A model generated the notes under the pieces. That model made no database searches and was not told the origin of the DNA. It was given only the letters and a program-made list of their open reading frames with translations. 64,000 bases of DNA from Tetracentron sinense (lineage: Eukaryota > Streptophyta > Magnoliopsida > Trochodendrales > Trochodendraceae). The DNA is taken from contig CM026557.1 of assembly GCA_015143295.1 (NCBI GenBank), forward strand, positions 32,435,965-32,499,964, read 5' to 3'. Made by a program: the position numbers and the translations under genes. Positions 59,634 to 64,000 of the stretch are shown piece by piece; positions within the stretch are counted from its first letter, which is position 1, and each line of letters opens with the position of its first letter.

Positions 59634-60090
59634 CTTTTTTTTTAATCGATAAGCATCAATTATATTAGAATAGCGGAACTGATATACAAAAAAAAAGTAG
59701 TAAAAGGAGTTTACAAACATATAAACTCGGAAAAGAGGAAACATAATAGCATACAAAATTCCCCCTAGACTGAAAATGCTAACAGTCTAACAGGCCAAAC
59801 CAAACGAAAGCTCAGATCAGTACTACTCTTAGGTCCTCCCCTACTTGCTGAATGGAGCACCAATCTAAGGCAAGCAAATGAATGCGAGAGCATATGTGAG
59901 ATGGAGAGGAAGGGGAGTCTTCGAACACTCTCATGTTTCTCTCATTCCATATCGACCACGATATGGCTCTAGGAAGAACTGACCAAATGGTCTCCCGAGC
60001 ACTATCGACACTTACCAGAGACCAAACAAGAAAGAGGATGAACTTGTAAACCAAACCCCAAGAAGCTGGAATCCTTCGATGTTATCTCAA
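59634..60090 (-). mobile_element. LINE 3' fragment
   Basis: On the minus strand, 60054-59812 encodes a peptide with AISWSIWNERNMRVFEDSPS, typical of the C-terminal region after the reverse transcriptase in plant non-LTR elements (zf-RVT-like zone). A run of T on the plus strand at 59634-59642 would be its poly(A) tail. The 5' part, including the RT core, is missing, as is common for 5'-truncated LINEs. Confidence 0.6.
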
Positions 60091-60147
60091 AGCTCTGAAA
60101 TGGAACAAGAAGAGCGAAGAATAATCAGCTTGCTTCTTAAGGAAGTT

Positions 60148-62893
60148 TGTCATGACCCGACTTAAACTTAACATTTCACTAATGAAATTTAAGAGTAAAT
60201 CTGTCCGTGAGATCCTCTTTTCTCTGATATTGTGGAAGCGTAAAATACCAAGGGAATTTAAAAATTTTAAACCCTTCTTTATCCATACGCAATTGCCATC
60301 ATATCATGTCCATATTAAAATTAAGGTTTACATAACCAATTTAATTACATTAAAATGATCCAATAACATAACAAAATATAATTAAAAGCTACTTCGTCCT
60401 TCCTCGAACGTCACTTTCAAGTTGTTATTTCATTGTTCATCTGGCGACATAAAAGGTTAGTGAGCTATGAAGCCCAATAGGAATATTCAATAATATCATG
60501 CTAAATAACAAGTTAGAATAAGCATAACATAATGAAACACTTTTTACAAGAATATATGTCAGCCCCAAAACCCCACCTAGGAGAATGTGAGATCTTGACA
60601 CGTGACTTACTTAACAAACCATCCTGTTAGAAGCATTTAAGACACATTAAAATATGAACCTAAAAATTTATTCAATTAATAAGATCAACTAAATCCATCA
60701 TCCATAATCCATACCGAAATATAATAAAATCTTGATCATCCATTATGATCATAATCATAAAAACTAAACTGAACATAAATCTCTATAATGTCAATTAAAG
60801 TCTTTCTGAAATTTAAGTGCTAATAAATGAACTTCAATAGTAGGGCCAACGATCAAGGTCCCGCTCTTTCTCAGGATAATCACCTTTTGGTTCCTCAAAG
60901 TATTCTTCTTCTTCCCACGGTCTGGGCGCACAAATATCTAAACCTGAACCTGAACTTAAACCTGTCGACAACAAAAGTCATTGGCTGAGTAATGAGTTAC
61001 TCCGCGTATATAACAGACCATAGAGGACAATATAATGAATATTAAATTACATACAATATACAAATTCGTACATTAGTTCACGTACATAATCAGAGTGCAG
61101 AAAAACAACTAAATACATTGTGTCAATTTCTTTCTTTATTTTCTTTTCTTACTTTCTTACTACATACTTTATTGTTTCAGGAACAAACCATTCACATGCA
61201 TTATTAATAACTTAAAATAGCACTTTACCGTATAAAGAAAGGGGTTACTATACTTTACTTTACCAAGATACCACCCTTCATACATTACCCGGCACAGACG
61301 GCTTACTACATTTCCTGGTACGACGACTTACTTACTTTGGCATACTTCTCGCCATTTGATGGTATCCGGTGGTGCACAACACATACATACATTATTGTTT
61401 TTGTGTGTTATTCTTCTTAGTTACTTACTTTTATCTTTGGTCTTACTTATACTTTTTTTAGTGTCTTAGATTCTCTCTTAATCATTATACATCTTTTCCA
61501 TTCGTGATTGCTCAATGATACACCTTTTGTTTAAATTACACCTAAGAGTAACCGTCAAGGGCCATAGGACATCTCACCATAGCGCCCCATCCCACTATGT
61601 TAACCAAGCCTAGGCAAGCTTGACTTTCCTCAAAGGCTCCTTTACCCAAAAGTATATCACGTATAAAAGGAACATACAAGAAGTACACAAAACATCATAT
61701 TTTCAAATGATTCGCAATATGAAATTACAATTTATATCAAAGCACACATAAATCACGATTTTAATATAAATATCAATATTCCCTTTCTGTTTAAATCCAG
61801 ATCAACATCCTAATTATAACACCATTCAACCATCAAAATTTTCATGAATTATATATATAAAATCAATTCACATACGGTAAAAATCCCATAATAATTTATC
61901 CATTCAATTCCATCAATTCTCCTTAATCATCCATACACTTCAATAATTCCCAATCCTTCGTTGAATCATAAATAATCTAAACATATTCTTCACATCCTAA
62001 TTTAACAGATCCATAAATAATAAGATAGAAATCAAATATGGTTCTTCACATCCTATTTTAATAAATCCATAAATAATGAGATAGGAATAAAAATCATGGT
62101 TCTTCATCCTATTTTAACGAATCCATATATAATAAGACAAAAATCAAATCATGGTTCTTCACATCCTATTTTAATAACTCCATAAATAATGAGATAGGAA
62201 TAAAAATCATGGTTCTTCACATCCTATTTTAACAAATCCATCAATAATAAGATAAGAATCAAATCAATGTTCTTCACATCCTATTTACTTTCATGTTCTT
62301 ACTTAGGTCTACTTCCTTCAATCCATCTTTTAGGTTAATGTTCAAAATATTGAAGACTAGGGTTGTTATTTATCTTCCTTGATCGCTTCCCTACGATCTA
62401 TCGCTTGCGAATAGGGTTGTATATCGATCTCCAAGCCTCTTTTCTCATTTTTCTGCTCCAATCTTTGAACTCTTTCAGTTTCCCCCCTTTTGATCTCTTA
62501 GAAGACTCTCTATTTTCTCTCTTTTAGGTTTAGAAGCATATAGGAACCCTAATTCTCAAGTTGGAGGGCTATTTATAGAGTTTGGAGACCCCAGGGAGTT
62601 AAAAGGGTCGAAAAATCGCTTCAACACGGCAAATCCCATGTCGGGCGATCGATCGGCCAGTGCGCTGATCTCCAGTTTTTTTTTTTTTTTAGTCTTTTGC
62701 TACTTTTTGTTCTTCTTTTATTTCATGCAATTTAATCCTCCAAACTAGCTAAATTGAATGAAATAAATGAGTTTTCTTATTCTAGATTTTAATACATTAA
62801 TTTCTCCTAGGATTTATGTATATTTCATCCATATTTATTTAGAAAATTAACTCATATAACTGGGAAATAAGGAATTTAATTCGGGTCATTACA
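60148..62893 (-). mobile_element. Solo LTR, Tekay/Del-like
   Basis: On the minus strand it runs from TGTAATGACCCGAATTAAAT (62893) to GTCGGGTCATGACA (60148), 2.75 kb with TG..CA ends. A TATAAATAG box lies at 62571-62580 (minus), with a GATCGATCG palindrome just upstream at about 62645-62656. GTTACTCATTACTCAGCCAA near 60990 matches a motif of the other Tekay-like LTRs. No primer-binding site or purine tract adjoins it, and no clear target duplication was found (AAGTT and ATATA flank it). Confidence 0.65.
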
Positions 62894-62959
62894 ATATAAT
62901 ATCAAAACTTTTAATATTACTTTCGACATTTCTTTTAAACTTCTTTTACTTGGATCCGG

Positions 62960-63335
62960 TTTATCTTAACTCAGTCTCTCAAGATGATCGCCGAAAGGTA
63001 CACCTCTTTAGACTCACCCCCTCTTGGAGTTCTCATTAATCCCTCATGAGTTTTTGCCGAACGGTCTTCCTTTACCTCGCCACTGTCTTGAGACCTTTTT
63101 AAGATAAACATTATTTATCTTTCCTTTATCTTATCATTTATTTTTTTCAGACTTATCTTAGTCTTGCCTCTCAAGATGATCACTGAAAGGTACACCTCTT
63201 TAGACTCACCCCCTCTTGGAGTTTTCATTAACCCCTCATGAGTTTTTGCTGAATGGTCTTCCTTTACCTCGCCACTGTCTTGAGGACTTCTTAAGATAAG
63301 CGTTCTTTATCTTTTCCTTGCCTTCTTATTAAGAC
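62960..63335. repeat. Tandem duplication, period 192 bp
   Basis: The block CTCAAGATGATC.C, then GAAAGGTACACCTCTTTAGA and CTCACCCCCTCTTGGAGTT occurs at about 62979 and again at about 63171. Both copies end with CCTCGCCACTGTCTTGAG. Divergence is a few percent by eye. No protein is recognised. Confidence 0.85.
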
Positions 63336-63499
63336 ATTATAAGATAATATTTTTATACAAATCATAACATTATGATTATATAATTTCAATTCTAATTATC
63401 TTTATTATAGGTATCTCATAACTATAATTTTATAATTTAGAATAATCATTTTCCTTACATCTATTTCTTTATCATATTTTTAGAATGTAATATACGCAT

Positions 63500-63935
63500 A
63501 AAATATAGCACACTATTATAGTATCATCACTCTATATTTTTAGCACATTAACATAGCATTATCTTACTATTTTTCAGCATTTTAACATAACATTATTATA
63601 CTACTTTCTAGCATTTCAATATAGTATTATTATACTATTTTCCAGAATTACATATTATTATCATACTTATACGATTTTCCAGCATTTTAACATAGTATTA
63701 TTATACTATTTTTCAGAATGTAGTAAAATATACATTACTTACTCATAACCTTCATTCTAAAATACCATTTAGAATAATATCACCAAATATCACTTACTCT
63801 TTTTACTATCCTTCATTCTAAAATACCATTTAGAATAATATAACCGAATATCACTTACTCTTTTTTACTAACCTTCATTCTAAAATGCCATTTAGAATAA
63901 TATCACTGAATATCACTTACACTTTCTTTGAATTT
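63500..63935. repeat. Two short tandem arrays
   Basis: At about 63530-63720 the phrase CAGCATTTTAACATAGTATT and variants, followed by ATTATACTATTTT, recurs four to five times at irregular spacing. At 63749, 63810 and 63872 CCTTCATTCTAAAAT begins three units of 61-62 bp, each with CCATTTAGAATAATAT and ATATCACTTAC. The arrays sit next to a solo LTR and may belong to an older element. Confidence 0.75.
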
Positions 63936-64000
63936 TGACGAAGGGTTGGTCGACACTTTTTCCTTCTTACTTTTCTTCTTCTCTCTTCTTCTTTCTTCTT

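Overview
This is a flowering-plant nuclear window. It is AT-rich, its genes are split by introns up to 7.5 kb with normal GT..AG borders, and two plant-conserved genes sit among LTR retrotransposons, Helitrons, hAT, CACTA and foldback elements. I see no rRNA, tRNA, CRISPR or prokaryotic features. The species cannot be fixed from sequence alone.

Layout. 1-2.5 kb: an inverted Helitron end, a MITE cluster, and on the minus strand the 5' exons of a second MED15-like gene. 2.6-21.3 kb: a nested pile of retrotransposon fossils. It holds a Tekay/Del-type pol region, its 3' LTR with a solo LTR nested inside, a following gag region split by another solo LTR with a perfect 5-bp target duplication, then minus-strand Gypsy and Copia remnants. 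21.6-22.3 kb: a second, almost complete Helitron. 23.0-33.2 kb, minus strand: a MED15-like Mediator tail subunit gene whose nine exons can be read from start to stop (764 codons plus stop), with a young two-LTR retroelement in its second intron. 33.6-38.3 kb: a mosaic of MITE, LTR, hAT, a 176-bp tandem array and a CACTA end. 39.6-58.4 kb, plus strand: ten exons of a protein kinase/PP2C fusion gene (relative of Arabidopsis At2g40860). Its 7.5-kb and 6.4-kb introns are filled with Copia and LTR fossils and hAT elements, and the next, smaller intron (2.5 kb) holds an antisense fragment of the DNA-repair gene KU80. The last coding part of the phosphatase domain is not in the window. 59.6-64 kb: a LINE fragment, a 2.7-kb solo LTR and several short tandem arrays.

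The two host genes diverge: their starts are about 6.4 kb apart, separated by transposon debris and a short unassigned promoter region. MED15 is a transcription co-activator subunit and the other is a signalling protein; nothing in the sequence links their functions. The most notable points are the tandem MED15 duplication, the captured KU80 exon, an LTR family carrying repeated short hairpins on both sides of its TATA box, and CGATCG-type palindrome clusters upstream of the TATA box in several different LTRs. All exon borders and homology calls were made by eye; no search was run.
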